From NCBI GenBank assembly GCA_037178855.1, contig JASJZC010000002.1, positions 310,001 to 374,000 on the forward strand: a stretch of DNA of 64,000 nucleotides, given 5' to 3'. The stretch's first letter is position 1. The number at the start of each line of letters is the position of its first letter. The position numbers and the translations under genes are program-made. Source of the stretch: Oscheius sp. JU75 (lineage: Eukaryota > Nematoda > Chromadorea > Rhabditida > Rhabditidae). Positions 24,801 to 35,736 of this stretch are shown piece after piece. The notes under the pieces are model-generated. The model was given only the letters and a program-made list of their open reading frames with translations, was not told where the DNA came from and ran no database searches.

Positions 24801-26825
24801 TCTCCTCTATGCATGTCGAAAAACGATTGAGGTCGTTGTCCGGGTCAGAGTCGACTCATTAATGAGCCATGGCAATATGACACACGTAGCCCTAACCAGG
24901 TGTAGCCCTATTAATGAGCAAAAAGATAGATACTCCGGGCAACAATTGCACCCATTTATGGTGTTGTTTTTCAGCTTCCAGCCCCGCTAATTACCTGGCT
25001 CCAGGTTTTAACCTCCGGGATTAGAGTCGGGATTAGTGGAAGAGAGTCAGAAGGGCTATAATCGTCGACGCAACGGGTAAGGGTCAGCTAGGCCCAATTA
25101 TACAGTTTCCGGCTCGCGGAGCACTCTATGAAGAGAGTGCCTCCTTTCCTGTCCAGCCGAGACAAACTGGGTGGGACAGCAGGAAATTCGGACTGAAACA
25201 CCCCTAGCAGTTTCGGACCTCCGGCTGCGAAAAGAGAAGTCATTGTAGCGTTCTCATTACAAGTCCCTCTTTGCTTTCTCCTCAGCCACTCGATGTTCAA
25301 ATAAAACGGCGGAGGCATGCAGAGCGACCGAGAGACGGAGAACGTGGAGATTTAATTTTGGCTTCCGACTGCGCTACTGAGAAAATGGGCATAAACAAGG
25401 CTAGCATTATTACTACGGAAAAATAATCTCGACACACTGGAATAAGGGAGTCTCGCCCGTACCATCTCGGCTGGGGATGCTGGTCATTTTTAAGTTAACG
25501 GCACCTCCTAGGATAAGACACTCGAATTGTACGGGTGGGATACAATCGAATTCTGGTGCAAAAATGTACTCTCCTCCTTCCTTACCCACCCCTCTAATGC
25601 GCATTTCCTGCCTATTTTTTTTTGTCGCCCGCTCTCTTTCGCGTCCAATCTTGGGACTGCTTTTTGAGCAAAAATTACTGCTTTCCCGCTCTCCTTCCTC
25701 GGAGCGCTTTGTGAATTAATTGGAAGCTTGAGACAAAATATTGGCCTGGAAGCCGGAGGCCAGGTGAACAAACATTATAAGACAGTCAGCTGGTCAAGGG
25801 AGTCATAATTAATTGGAGTGAGGGTATCGGTTACAACTAATTGTTTTAAGTTATGGTATATTGGAAAATATCGTTCCCACCAAGGCACAAAAAGACCCCA
25901 AGTTGTCACCAGTGCCCAAACGAGAGGAGGAAATTTGGGGCTAAATTGAGTTCTTTCACGCCAAAGGTGGTTCTGAATACGGGGGAAGTGAAAGAGCACC
26001 ATACTTGGTGATGTAAGTTTTACACCTGTACCTTATAGGACACTCCCAAATTGTGGCAGGACGCGAGATAGCGGAAAACGCGGGCCGGTCCTTTAGAATT
26101 TTTAAGAAATTTCTCGACCTCGCCAGCCATCTGTCATTCTCTCACTGAAAGCCTGTAGCTTCTCCCCTTCTACCAATAATTGCAGGCAATTGAATTATTG
26201 TCAGACTGCTGGGAAGTGTTAGATTACCACGATCTAATTGCTCCGCTTATGATCTAACGAGATGCTCAGTGGAAGAAGCAGAAAGACAATGCCCCTGTTG
26301 ATTTCCAATGCGAGCCAAATGACCCGAAGGACACAGTCGACACAACACTTGAGCGCCTTGACAGGCGAGAGAGGCATACGCTTATGGCACCCGAGAGAAT
26401 GGGCTCTGCGGTAAGGCTTGCGCAACACAGGAGCGGAGTGAAAACACCACAGAGCATGGCGGCAGCTTTGATACGGAGCGACGAGTTTTTATGGGAGAGA
26501 AATGATCGAATGAGATAAAATCTCAAGGTGGATGATACCTAATGACCGCTGGAGCCGTAGAAGCCTTTGTATCTCTGTCTCTCTGTTTCCCTGCCTCTAT
26601 CTGTCTGGCTCCCTGTTTTTCAACAAGTTTCTGGTATCAAACAATGACTTTAAATAACTACTAGAACTTTTGATCCCATCTACTTCCATAAGCCAGACTG
26701 TTTGCAGGAAGACACCCACCATTAGGTAGTTCTGCAGCTGCCTCTACAGCTGCACAGCAAAAATGCAGAAAAAAACTAGTAGACGCCAATAGGGCGAGAA
26801 ATATAGCAGATCTCCTAGTCCTCAT
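15862..26825 (-). CDS. lat-1: Latrophilin-type adhesion GPCR
   Basis: Adhesion receptor; in C. elegans LAT-1 controls cell polarity and synaptic functions. Seventeen exons: 26720-26825, 22752-22861, 22616-22713, then 19795-19901 or 19549-19670, 19392-19485, 19210-19319, 19020-19165, 18806-18946, 18564-18764, 18139-18522, 17988-18095, 17517-17947, 17062-17398, 16883-17023, 16256-16525, 16043-16216 and 15862-15936. The total is 3033 or 3048 nt (1010 or 1015 residues). Order: signal peptide (residues 1-25), SUEL/rhamnose-binding lectin (about 37-140; KIVRANYGRFSQ), Thr-rich linker, HormR domain (GYSWWKCSSEGQW), GAIN domain, GPS motif (CSWWNEDRM, CACDHLTHFAVLMD with HL/T cleavage site), seven transmembrane segments (about 540-785) and a His/Pro/Ser-rich tail ending MKATSRHEL. 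Length and domain order match LAT-1. All phases close, so the model is well supported although untested. Confidence 0.92.
19549..19901 (-). other. lat-1: Pair of mutually exclusive lectin-domain exons of latrophilin
   Basis: Exon 4a (19795-19901, 107 nt) encodes CNGFPTCPFTV...DPCPSVRKYLEVFYTC. Exon 4b (19549-19670, 122 nt) encodes CDGLPKCNFTL...NDPCPFTKKKYLEAGYVC. Both are the second half of the SUEL lectin domain. Both begin with one codon-completing base and end with one extra base, so either joins the upstream exon (22616-22713) and the downstream exon (19392-19485) in frame. Including both would add 229 nt and shift the frame. Confidence 0.85.
19902..22615 (-). other. lat-1: Large latrophilin intron 3
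   Basis: About 2.7 kb of intron between the third and fourth exons. It contains a tRNA-like segment near 21196-21250 and two GTACC-type motifs (21214-21226 and 21563-21573). No other exon is convincing. Confidence 0.6.
22862..26719 (-). other. lat-1: Large latrophilin intron 1
   Basis: About 3.9 kb between the signal-peptide exon and the first lectin exon. It has few long reading frames and contains four or five copies of the CCCGTACCATCTCG-like motif (23205, 23800, 24058, 25456, 26034). Large first introns of neuronal worm genes often hold enhancers; that role here is inferred. Confidence 0.6.
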
Positions 26826-29800
26826 GGTCCTCTTTAAACTATCAGCATTCCAAAAGCGGCTCTCTGAAGATAGTCATAAGGTATGTTGGGAAGGAGAGTA
26901 AAGCATGCCAGAGAAGAGGCATAGTACAGACGGGAAAGTCATAAAATGAGAAAAATTCGAGAAATTATGACAGATAATAGTCGCTTAAAGAGTCGTTTAA
27001 AGAGACAAAGTGATTACAGCTGTAGAGAAGAGAGGGGGTTGGACTAGAAGGGCTGGGTGGAACGGGACGGTGGGCGGGGTCGGGAAGGTCGCCGACATAA
27101 GCGAAAAGGTCCAAAAGAGAAGCTGATGGTCAGAGAATGGGTGACAGAGACAGAGACCCTGTAATCCCCTGACCCACTGTTCAGTTTACGATATTGGCGC
27201 AATATTATTGGTTTATGACGATTGGCTGTAAATCACGAAGTGACTTCGACGGGGCACATTACCCATTTTAAAAAGGAACAACTGACAGTATTGACCTTGT
27301 AGCTAATTTCTCAAACATTGGCAGCGGTTAGTTTTTCTGCTGAGAAGCACAAGATGGTCAAAAATAAAGTGAAAAGTGTCGGAGAAATGACCGGGAAAGG
27401 CGTCACACGAGGTGCTTCAAGATTAGGAGACAGCCTGGGGAATGGGCTGTGAGTGGGAGCGAAAAGATAAGGAAGAGGGACAGAGTCAATCATAGTCGTA
27501 ACATATAGTGTGACCGAGGCAGACCCGGAGACAGAAAGATAGAAAGACAGTGACTGAGGAAAATAGGCGACTTTCTCATTGGAACTACATTTATTTGACT
27601 GCTAGTCAGTACCGACAGGGAGAGAGGAACGGTCCAGATAGACTCACACAAACAGTGACTCATGCAGAGCCTTCTAAATTGAGAGAGGGGGAAGAAAGAT
27701 AAAGATGACTAATTGGACTCGGTTGTACAGTCGATTGGGAAAGTCTTATGAAATGCGAGTTCGTTCGTCGAGATACCAAGACGTTCGTTAGGATACCTAG
27801 ATTCTACGATTACTTTAGCCGGAGAGCTTACTTATAGAGGTAACCACTGTAGGAAATTTTCTGCTACGAGATGGTAAGGGCGCGACGGGAGTCCAATCTT
27901 TGCTTTCTGTTTCTTCTTACTAAAAAGGGTGATGGGATATCGATAATCGGTATTTGAACGAGCGGCTGAAACTCTTGGAGAAATAACATGGGAGAGAGTG
28001 TATTGAAGATAGGCTGCTCTGAATCAGTGCTGCTCTCTCAACTGAAATGAGTCAGTTATGACAAGGTTGTGAGAGAGAAAGAGAGGGACTGATTTAGAAG
28101 TCTTGTCAGATTCGGAGAGACAGCGACTAAAGAAATACCTATCTGATATGGTCATATGTAACCTCTCCCTACTCATAAATAACCGCTCCCTTCACTCAGC
28201 CAGCCGGACATTTACAACCACCTCAACCATGCTGCTGTCCCTCTCTCTCTCTCTCCCTCTCTCCTGGAAATCTGGGTCTTCTCGCTCTCATAAACCACGT
28301 TTATTGAATAATCATGATCGAGCGCCAGGTCGTAAAGTCACGGTTATCCCTTCTCCCGTTTCTCCTACTCTCATAATCGTCTAATTATCGGACACAGAGA
28401 GAGCATCAGATAAGGAGCTGCGGTCAGGATTGGTGCTCAGGTGGGAAACAGGTGGCCGCCTTTGGGATGACAGTCCAGATTAGGTAATTGGCAAGAGTCA
28501 ATGGATTAGAGGGTTGACTTTGAGTCACGGCGACTACTTTTAGCATTTTCTCTCCAGAAACTCTTTGAGCACCGGACCTTAATAATAGGTAGGAAGCATT
28601 TAGCTAGGTCAGCTCCACTGAATTCCTCGCGCTCGCTTGACCACCAACTGCAATTGGCTGAATTATTCACTGGCCTCTGCCCCTTCATCTAATAGTCGCC
28701 GAACGCTTTAAAGGAAGAGCTGAACTTTTGAAAGCCTAGGGAAAGTGAAACAGAGAGGCAGAGAGACAGAGAAATAGAGACAAGGAAACCTTTGTCTCTC
28801 TGGGGAAGACAAGAGTAATAGACTGGCGAAAGAAAGACGAAGAGTATTCTTGCCGCTATCTACTCAAGTGGCACATTTCTTATTCAGCCAACTGTCAGTC
28901 AAGATGGCCGTAGTGACAATTCCTCTATTCTCGAGGAAAATGAGTGAAGATCTGGTAGAAGAATATGAGCAGTCAAAATGAGATGCAAAACTCGGACACG
29001 CTCTAAGCAATGCAAATGAGGGTCAGTGGCGCGAAGGAACGCTACTACCTATTACTCAAGGAAGCACTCAGAAACATAGCCTTAGGCGAGAGTATGAGAG
29101 ATAGAGAGAGTCAAGGAAAAGATGTCTGGTAAGAGTCAAAAGACAATAGAGACACACTTCCCTCTATTGTCCAGCGCCCCCTACTCGAAACCTCGTTATC
29201 CCATGGAAACAATTGCAAAGTGGATTTAGGAGGCGCTCTCTCCAGCTATATGATCTCCATGATACGAATTTGTATTTTATTTAGGAACGGGACGGGGAAC
29301 TAAAAACGTAGAGTGACGGCTGACACTGGTAGCCAGATGAAAGGTTGGTAGCGGCGGACTGTTTTTGTGAGTCAGTCTGCGACAACGGTCCGAGTCATTC
29401 CTTGGTGCTGGAGCTTTGAAGAAATGCTACTGGACATAGACTCTGCCTCTGTCTCTGTCTCTGCCTCACTGGAATTATCAATATTTCACTAACCGTAAAC
29501 GAAAAGAGGCTTCTTCAGTATTCAAAGGCTAAAAACTACTAGAGCTTATGAATAAAAGATCTGGACATGAGAGAAGAGTGACCTCTTTGAAATTTGGGTT
29601 TACTAGAAGCATAGAGAGAAAAACACAAAAACGAGCCCTTTGTTGCCCCGTCAAGTATTCTTGATTGAACTAATCAATCATGCCGAACACCTATTTGTGT
29701 CGAGAGAGAGAGGAGAGAAGAAGACCCACCTTGAAACATGTTTATCGCCTTCTACCCGTGCGGTAATTGTGTTAGCAAGTACTTTGGTGTGCATCGCGTG

Positions 29801-30639
29801 TCTTGGCGTTTGTATTCGGATAGAGAAACAGAGAGACAGTGGGATAGAGATTTAATGAGATTGGGAGGGGGACTACTACTGTGGAGAGAGAATGAGTGAA
29901 ACTGTTTCCGCCCAGTAGCTGTGTACAAGCGCGAGGGCTAGTACTCAAACAAATGTCGCTCAGTGTCTCTGTGATAATCAATAACCCGTCTCGCGTGCAA
30001 AAGTTGCGAAAATTTTCTGAACATCTGGACAGTTTCTGTCACTCAAAAACGCGTCAACATTAGAGAGATCACGCGATATCTTGTCTCGTCGTGAGCATTC
30101 AAATTTTTGACAGGGCAAGTTTGAGATAAGAAAAGTTCCTGAAAAACTTGCTACATTTTGTAATGTTCTTTCTGTCCCTCAGCCTCTCCGAACAGAGAGA
30201 GAGAGAGCCCAATTAGTGTCCCATAACTCAATTCTCTATCTCCGACGCGTGCCCTACCTTGACCGTTAGATTGGACTGTAATCTATCAGCGGCATGTATA
30301 AACAGATACTATCAGACGATATCATATGGGTTTTCTGAGATGAGGGGTCTTGTGTGGATCCCATGCTAGTTTCAGAAGATGAGATGGAGAGACAGATTGA
30401 AAGATAGAAATCTGCACAAAGTCGCAGAACTGATGTAAAGAATGGAAACTGAAGAAGAATTTGGAATTGAGCCATTGTTTAGGGTGGAATGGAGAAGGGC
30501 TGTCTGGTAGCGAGAAGAAAGCACAGAAGAACCCGGTTCGTGGGAAAATGGCATTGTCTTTGAGCGGCCGACGAACAGTGAGCCGGCACGCGCGCCGATC
30601 GGAAGACTTCCAGCCTGACTGCTCATGTAAACAGAGGGA

Positions 30640-30850
30640 GACAGAGAGACATAGAGACTGAGAGAAGACAAAGAGACGGACAAACGGAGAGACAGAGAAG
30701 CAGAGAGGTAGACCCACGTGAGACAGGGAAACAGAGAGACTGAGAGGCTGAGACAAGAGGACAAGAAGCCAGAGATAGAGTGACAGGGGACAGTTTAACA
30801 GAGAAACATAGAGCCATAGAGAAGGAGAGACGGAGAGACATAGAAGCAGT
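30640..30850. repeat. GACAGAGA-type simple repeat array
   Basis: About 210 bp of imperfect GAGACAGAGAGACATAGAGA-like units. It is the longest intergenic member of a family seen at more than fifteen places in the window. Confidence 0.8.
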
Positions 30851-31523
30851 AGAACATGAGAGGTATAGAAAAAGAGATGGCCAGCTGCTCTCGTCAAAGA
30901 ACTCAAAACGGGAAGACTCGAATTGGAGTCTTTTCGAAGGTCATTGTCGCCAAAAATGCAGCTGCCAGTCGCAATCAAGCCGACGAGAAGGGGAGCCAAA
31001 TTTAGAGGGTTCTACGGCTATTTATAGGGGCTTTCAGAGACTCTGTCTCTCACTCTATTTCTCTCTGTCGGCTACTGTCCATCTGCCAAACTATTTACCC
31101 GCTTATTATCTTTTCTGGGAGCGGAACCTGCCAGTTATCTGGATTTGCACAGTTGCGCAACAGTCTGGCGCCCCGGTCAATTGAGAGACAGCGAGAGGAT
31201 TTGGGGAACGGTCATCTGAGATAATATTGACTTACCCGAGCAGATTAGAGGGGAATGAGGGAAGAATTAGAAAGAATGAGGGACTGTTTTTGAGACGGAG
31301 AGAGAGAGAGAGGGAGGGTGAGGGAGGGAACAGTTTCGAACTAGTCACATTCCAGACGTACTTTCCAGTGATTCAGCCTTTATGCAAGGAGAGACTGTTC
31401 TTTTCGGCCTCCGGCTTCGAGAACGACCGCAACTGTCCGGGCACTAAATTTCTCTCTACATATTTTCATATCGGATCGGAAGCGCCATGTATTCTTGACA
31501 GGAATTCAAAACGCATTAATCGA

Positions 31524-31541
31524 TCGACCAGTACTGGTCGA
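31524..31541. repeat. 18-bp perfect palindrome
   Basis: TCGACCAGTACTGGTCGA is perfectly self-complementary. It lies about 130 nt upstream of the start codon at 31669, so it could be a dimeric factor site. This is inference only. Confidence 0.5.
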
Positions 31542-31668
31542 CAAATTTGCGGCGTCGCTTTCGTATCGATGGCTTTGAAGCCATAAAGTCGTTTCTTGTA
31601 TCAGTTTCTCACTCACTCGTTTCTTTCTCTCTCTTCTCGCTTCATTCCTATTTTCAATTTTCAGAACA

Positions 31669-33573
31669 ATGTGGGCTAGCTCAGATGTAACTGTTTCAAC
31701 TGCTCAAGCTATGGTCAAGGATATTTCAAGAAAGAAGAGACTGGCATTCCATGTGCTGAGTCTGAAGATGTCCAGAGTATCTAAAGAGATTCTGGAGGGG
31801 ACCCAGCTGATGCCGGCCTTGTCAAAGTAAATGAGAGAGACAAATAATGCCAATGTTTCCCTTCAGGCACGCCTACCATCCGGGAATCGGTGTAGCTGTC
31901 CGTGGCCTCCTTGACCGTTTTCTGTCAATCTGTCAAGGTAAGAAGGACGACGTCAATGGACTCTTCGAAACCAGGGGCAACCCGTTCAGACAGGTAGCTC
32001 CAGTTAAGTTCTTTAAGTCCTTATATCCTTTCCAGCCTCTCGAGAGGAAAAGTACCAAGCCCAAAGTGAGGAAACTCCAGGTCAAGACGAAAAGAGACAC
32101 CTCCCTGAAAGATGGATCAGAGTTTTCCGATACAGAAGATTCCGATGCGGACTGGTCCGACACGGTATGTTATCAGACATTTTTCTTTGTAACTCATGAT
32201 TTTCAGGACATTGAAGACGAGGTTCTAGCCCCTTGTACTAGTCTGCTATTCCCATTGAAAGTCAAGAAAGAATGCGTTGAGATTGAACAGTCCCAATTCT
32301 TGAACACCCAAGAGATCATCAACAACGAAGTTCAGAAGAAACATGTAAAGGATGAGCCGGTGGCTGAGCCAAGAGAGAAGGGTCAGAGCTTGAAGAGGAA
32401 GATTCAGGAGGATCATAGGGTGAGTTGAATAGAGCCATGGGCAGAGAGATAGAGCGACAGATATCGAGAGAAAGAGACAGCGAGATAGATATTCAGAGAC
32501 AGAAAGAAAGAAGAACAGAGAGATTGAGTGACAGACCAGACTTCCTAATTCAGTTCCCAAAAACTGCTCGAAAGGAACAGGAAAAGTCGAAAGATCACCT
32601 GGACAGTGTTGTTGACAGTCTCGTCAGCAAGATCTTCGAGGAAGCTTCATTTCGCCCCAAGACTGATTTCGAACAGGCGACAAAGAAAGAATTGACCTCG
32701 AAAGCTGCCGAAGAAGACAAGAAGCCAAAGTTTGCACCATTGCTGTCGAGCGAGAAAGAGAACACATGGCCGAAAGAATTCGGCAGACAGACTTTGATAG
32801 TGCCGGGAATCAAACCCGAGATGGCAGGTAGAAGACAGGGACAGAGACAATGTAACATTTAGTTTTCAGTTCCCAGGCCCCAGCCTCTCCAAGGAAATCC
32901 AGTGAATTCTGTCCGGGTACTGTCCAAAAACCAAAGAAATGCCTTGACAATCAGCGAGAAGAAACTGGTGAAGGAGGAGAAGATGCTGAAGAAAACGAAG
33001 AAGATGACAACAGGCCTGGAGATTTTCCAAGTCTCCAAAGTGAAGAAGGAGCCGGTTGATCTCCCGGAACGAGATTATTGCTTGGCCCAAGATGTTAAGA
33101 AGCTTGCGGACAAACTCAATGGTAAGTCGGTATTTGTATAGACCTAGCATGCCTAAAATTTCACTTTGTTAAGGACTGAACATGTGTAAAGACTAATTTA
33201 TATTTTTATATTTTCCAGTGTTGCCATTGGAACCATCTCGTGACCAAATTCTCTCAATTCTCCCAGGTGCAAATGCCCGAATCCTGTCTGAAGCTGAAAA
33301 ACTTATTGGTGTAAGTGGAACGATAGGCTATTACTGTCACTGTCTCTGGGCTCTCTAACCCCGTATTTCCAGAGAAAGATGCGCCGTGTGAACAGAGTCT
33401 GGTGGGAAATGCTTCTTCGCGACTTCGGTCCCATCGACCCCAGTCAGAATGTCGGAGACGTGCGGGACATCTACACCGCTAAGCAAATGTTCGCCGATAG
33501 GAAGAGACTCCGAGACAAGGCTGCTCGACAACCTCCCAATCCTCTGGAGAGAGTCTTTGCCACCCTGCATTAA
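31669..33573 (+). CDS. Unrecognised charged, probably nuclear protein (481 residues)
   Basis: Eight exons: 31669-31826, 31867-31993, 32036-32164, 32207-32419, 32554-32827, 32870-33121, 33219-33310 and 33373-33573 (1446 nt, phases join). The ATG follows TTTTCAGAACA, an acceptor-like sequence that could receive a trans-spliced leader. I do not recognise a family. The N-terminus has a helical stretch (KKRLAFHVLSLKMSRVSKE). The middle is very acidic/serine-rich (DTEDSDADWSDT) and lysine-rich, with KxE-type sites that resemble SUMO acceptor motifs (VKKECVE, VKDEP, VKKEPVD). The C-terminus is the most structured part: RKMRRVNRVWWEMLLRDFGP and DVRDIYTAKQMFADRKRLRD. A polyadenylation signal AATAAA lies at 33599-33604. 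Intron 4 (32420-32553) is largely a GACAGAGA-type repeat. Nuclear location is inferred from composition. Confidence 0.8.
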
Positions 33574-33598
33574 TCCACTGTAGTTTCTAAAGGATAGT

Positions 33599-33604
33599 AA
33601 TAAA
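33599..33604 (+). promoter_or_regulatory. Polyadenylation signal
   Basis: AATAAA 26 nt after the stop codon at 33573. The convergent ONECUT gene ends only 50 nt further on. Confidence 0.7.
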
Positions 33605-33653
33605 CTTTATGACATGCATTTCGTTCAAGGGGCAAATGTGTTAAGACCGGGGT

Positions 33654-35191
33654 TCATTCTTCAGCTTCTCTCTCCATTTTGGCCTTCCTCCTGGCGTTCA
33701 TAAAGTAGTTCTGGACGGTTCCAAATGTCAGGCCGAGACGTTGCCCCACGATTTCCATCATCTGCTTCGAGGGGTTCTGGCTCTCGTGGAAGATTTTCTG
33801 AACTCTTGACTAGAGCCCAAAGCCTGTGCTCATACCTGCAGAGTTCTCTTCTGTAGTTCAGTGAAGACCAGTCTCTTCTTCTTTGCAGGCCCCTGGTTAT
33901 CCGGCTTGGCTTTTCTTGTAAACTTTCTCGTGGCTGAACCCTTAACCAACATGATACTCGGCATTCCCTCCGCCGCTGCTCTTCTGCGTGCATCTGGGTT
34001 CATTTTGAGCCAGCGCATCATCATGCGGAACGTATCACGGCCAGACTTCATCTCTTCCCAAGGCTTCGGATTGCGGATCAGGTCGGACAGGGTTCCTTGG
34101 CTTCTAGAAAAGCGTGACTATACTAAGAGAGACAGAAGTTTAAAAAGATAAAAAGGGACGTCGTTGTAAACCTGTAAGCGCTGAATGGAAGATAAGGGCT
34201 CCAGTAAATAGAGGGACGTCCCGATAGACAGAGTGACAGAAAACAGAATAACAAAGAGACAATGAGACATAGAGACAGAGAAACAGAGAGACAGAGACAG
34301 AGAGAGAGAGACATAGAAACTCATGTCCCACCTATTGATGACATTCGTTGCGAAACTCGTCTGTGGAATGCCTCTGGTCCTCAGCTCGTAGTCGATTGCC
34401 TTTGCCAGCAGGCCGGTGTCGATCCATTGCTCTCCATCCACGTATTTCTCCATCTCACGAACTGAAGCTCATATTACTGTGTTCATCTTCTGTGCCGACT
34501 TACTGTCAAAAACTTGGAGAGTGTCCAGGAAATCGTTATCTGTATCGGATGACGGGGTTGTAAGCCAAGCTGCACCAGGCTTCAAGACTTCTTGAGCGCT
34601 GAATTGTTGGGTAGCAACATCAGGCTCTGGATCATTGGACAGTGAGACAGAGCCAGGAGTAGGGGTCTCATCTCTGTCATCTTGAAAGTACGGTTGCCCG
34701 TCAGCATTGACGATCTGCACGCCATAGCTTTGCTCCAACTGTCTGAGCTCAGAGTCAGAGATAGGTGGTACCTGAGAAGGCGTGCTTGGCTGGTAGAAGC
34801 TTTGGCGCGGAGGAGGGAAGACATACCTGAATATGACATCTTACTACTTTTTTGTCTCTTTTTCCCGTCGCCATTCTATCAATTGATGTGTCTCTGTCAC
34901 TGTCTTCCTGTCTGTCTCTTCATATCTTCGCCTCTTCTGTCTCTCTATATCTATGTCTCACAGTCTCTTTTTGTCTCTCTCGCCCTCTCTCTTTGTCTCT
35001 CACTGCTCCCAGACTCACCCAAAGCTTCGCTGTCCTTCCATGAATTGTCTGTAATGTTCAGACTGTGGGAATCCTTGTGATCTCCTATTTCCTTGTTCAG
35101 TCGCTGTAATTTCTTGCCTTAGCCACTGAGGCGGCTGTGCTGATCGTGGAAATGAAGGCACGTAGTTGGACCACTGAGGAAAACCGGTCAT
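33654..35191 (-). CDS. ONECUT-class homeobox transcription factor
   Basis: DNA-binding regulator with one CUT domain and a divergent homeodomain. Five exons: 35019-35191, 34504-34826, 34332-34461, 33836-34103 and 33654-33797 (1038 nt, 345 residues, phases join). The CUT domain (about residues 175-245) reads LAKAIDYELRTRGIPQTSFA, then SQGTLSDLIRNPKPWEEMKS and GRDTFRMMMRWL. The homeodomain (about 283-342) reads KKRLVFTELQKRTLQ, then ESQNPSKQMMEIVGQRLGL and NYFMNARRKAKME. It has the Phe (not Trp) at position 48 and Met at 50 typical of ONECUT proteins. The N-terminal third is low-complexity Pro/Gln/Ser. An in-frame ATG at 35230 gives an alternative start. C. elegans has several ONECUT genes (ceh-38, ceh-48 and others); orthology is not assigned. 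Introns 34104-34331 and 34827-35018 are mostly CTCTGTCT repeats. Confidence 0.92.
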
Positions 35192-35736
35192 CTCGAGATT
35201 GCAGGCAAATGACAATGAAAATTCTAGCAACGGCCATAAACATATCGACGCAGATCGCTTTCTTCCTAATTTTACAACCCTTTGTAAAGCGCACGCTTAC
35301 AGGTAATAACGGAGCAATTTTTGTATCGCAAGCAATGACAACTAGAACTAAAACAACGACTGAATGAATACAGATTTGATGGTTTGAAGCTCTTTTGTGG
35401 TACTTTCGAGCTCTCTTCCTGAACGATAACTGGTTGGGGGAATGGCAACATAATGATTGCTTCTGTTTGTCTCGTACACGCATTGGTTTATTCGGTCATG
35501 CTCTTTAGTAAATACATTATGCTAGCTTAAGAACTCTTCCAAACTTGTTTCTCTGTCTCTCTTCTTTCCCTCTATGCCTTTCTCTCGTATCCCCCTTTGT
35601 ATGCCCCCGTTGTCTGCCGTCTCTCTATCATCACGTTTCCATGCACACGGCCAGGGAAAAAGTTTGCTGATCCATCCACTCTTTTCCATTTCTTTCCATT
35701 TTTTGTGGAAACTGTTGTAATTAGTTTTTAGACTCA

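Larger units (their letters stand above)
26826..31668. other. Gene-free spacer between divergent lat-1 and the 31669 gene
   Basis: About 4.8 kb. The longest reading frames are low-complexity products of CTGTCTCT-type repeats (for example 30640-30850) and have no splice-supported structure. It holds a CGAGATGGTAAGGG motif at 27867, GACAGAGA tracts (28749-28802, 30640-30850) and an 18-bp palindrome at 31524-31541. It probably contains the promoters of both flanking genes. Confidence 0.5.

Noticed and set aside
30322-30999. 225-residue minus-strand open frame
   Set aside because: Most of it is Leu/Ser/Cys-rich translation of the CTGTCTCT repeat array. It has no splice structure, domain or codon pattern of a gene. 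The first residues look weakly hydrophobic, but no donor follows.
34118-34453. Low-complexity Leu/Ser-rich extensions of the ONECUT exon into the intron
   Set aside because: The donor GTGGGA after NVINR and the joining phase of the next exon show that the CTCTGTCT repeat is intron, not coding.
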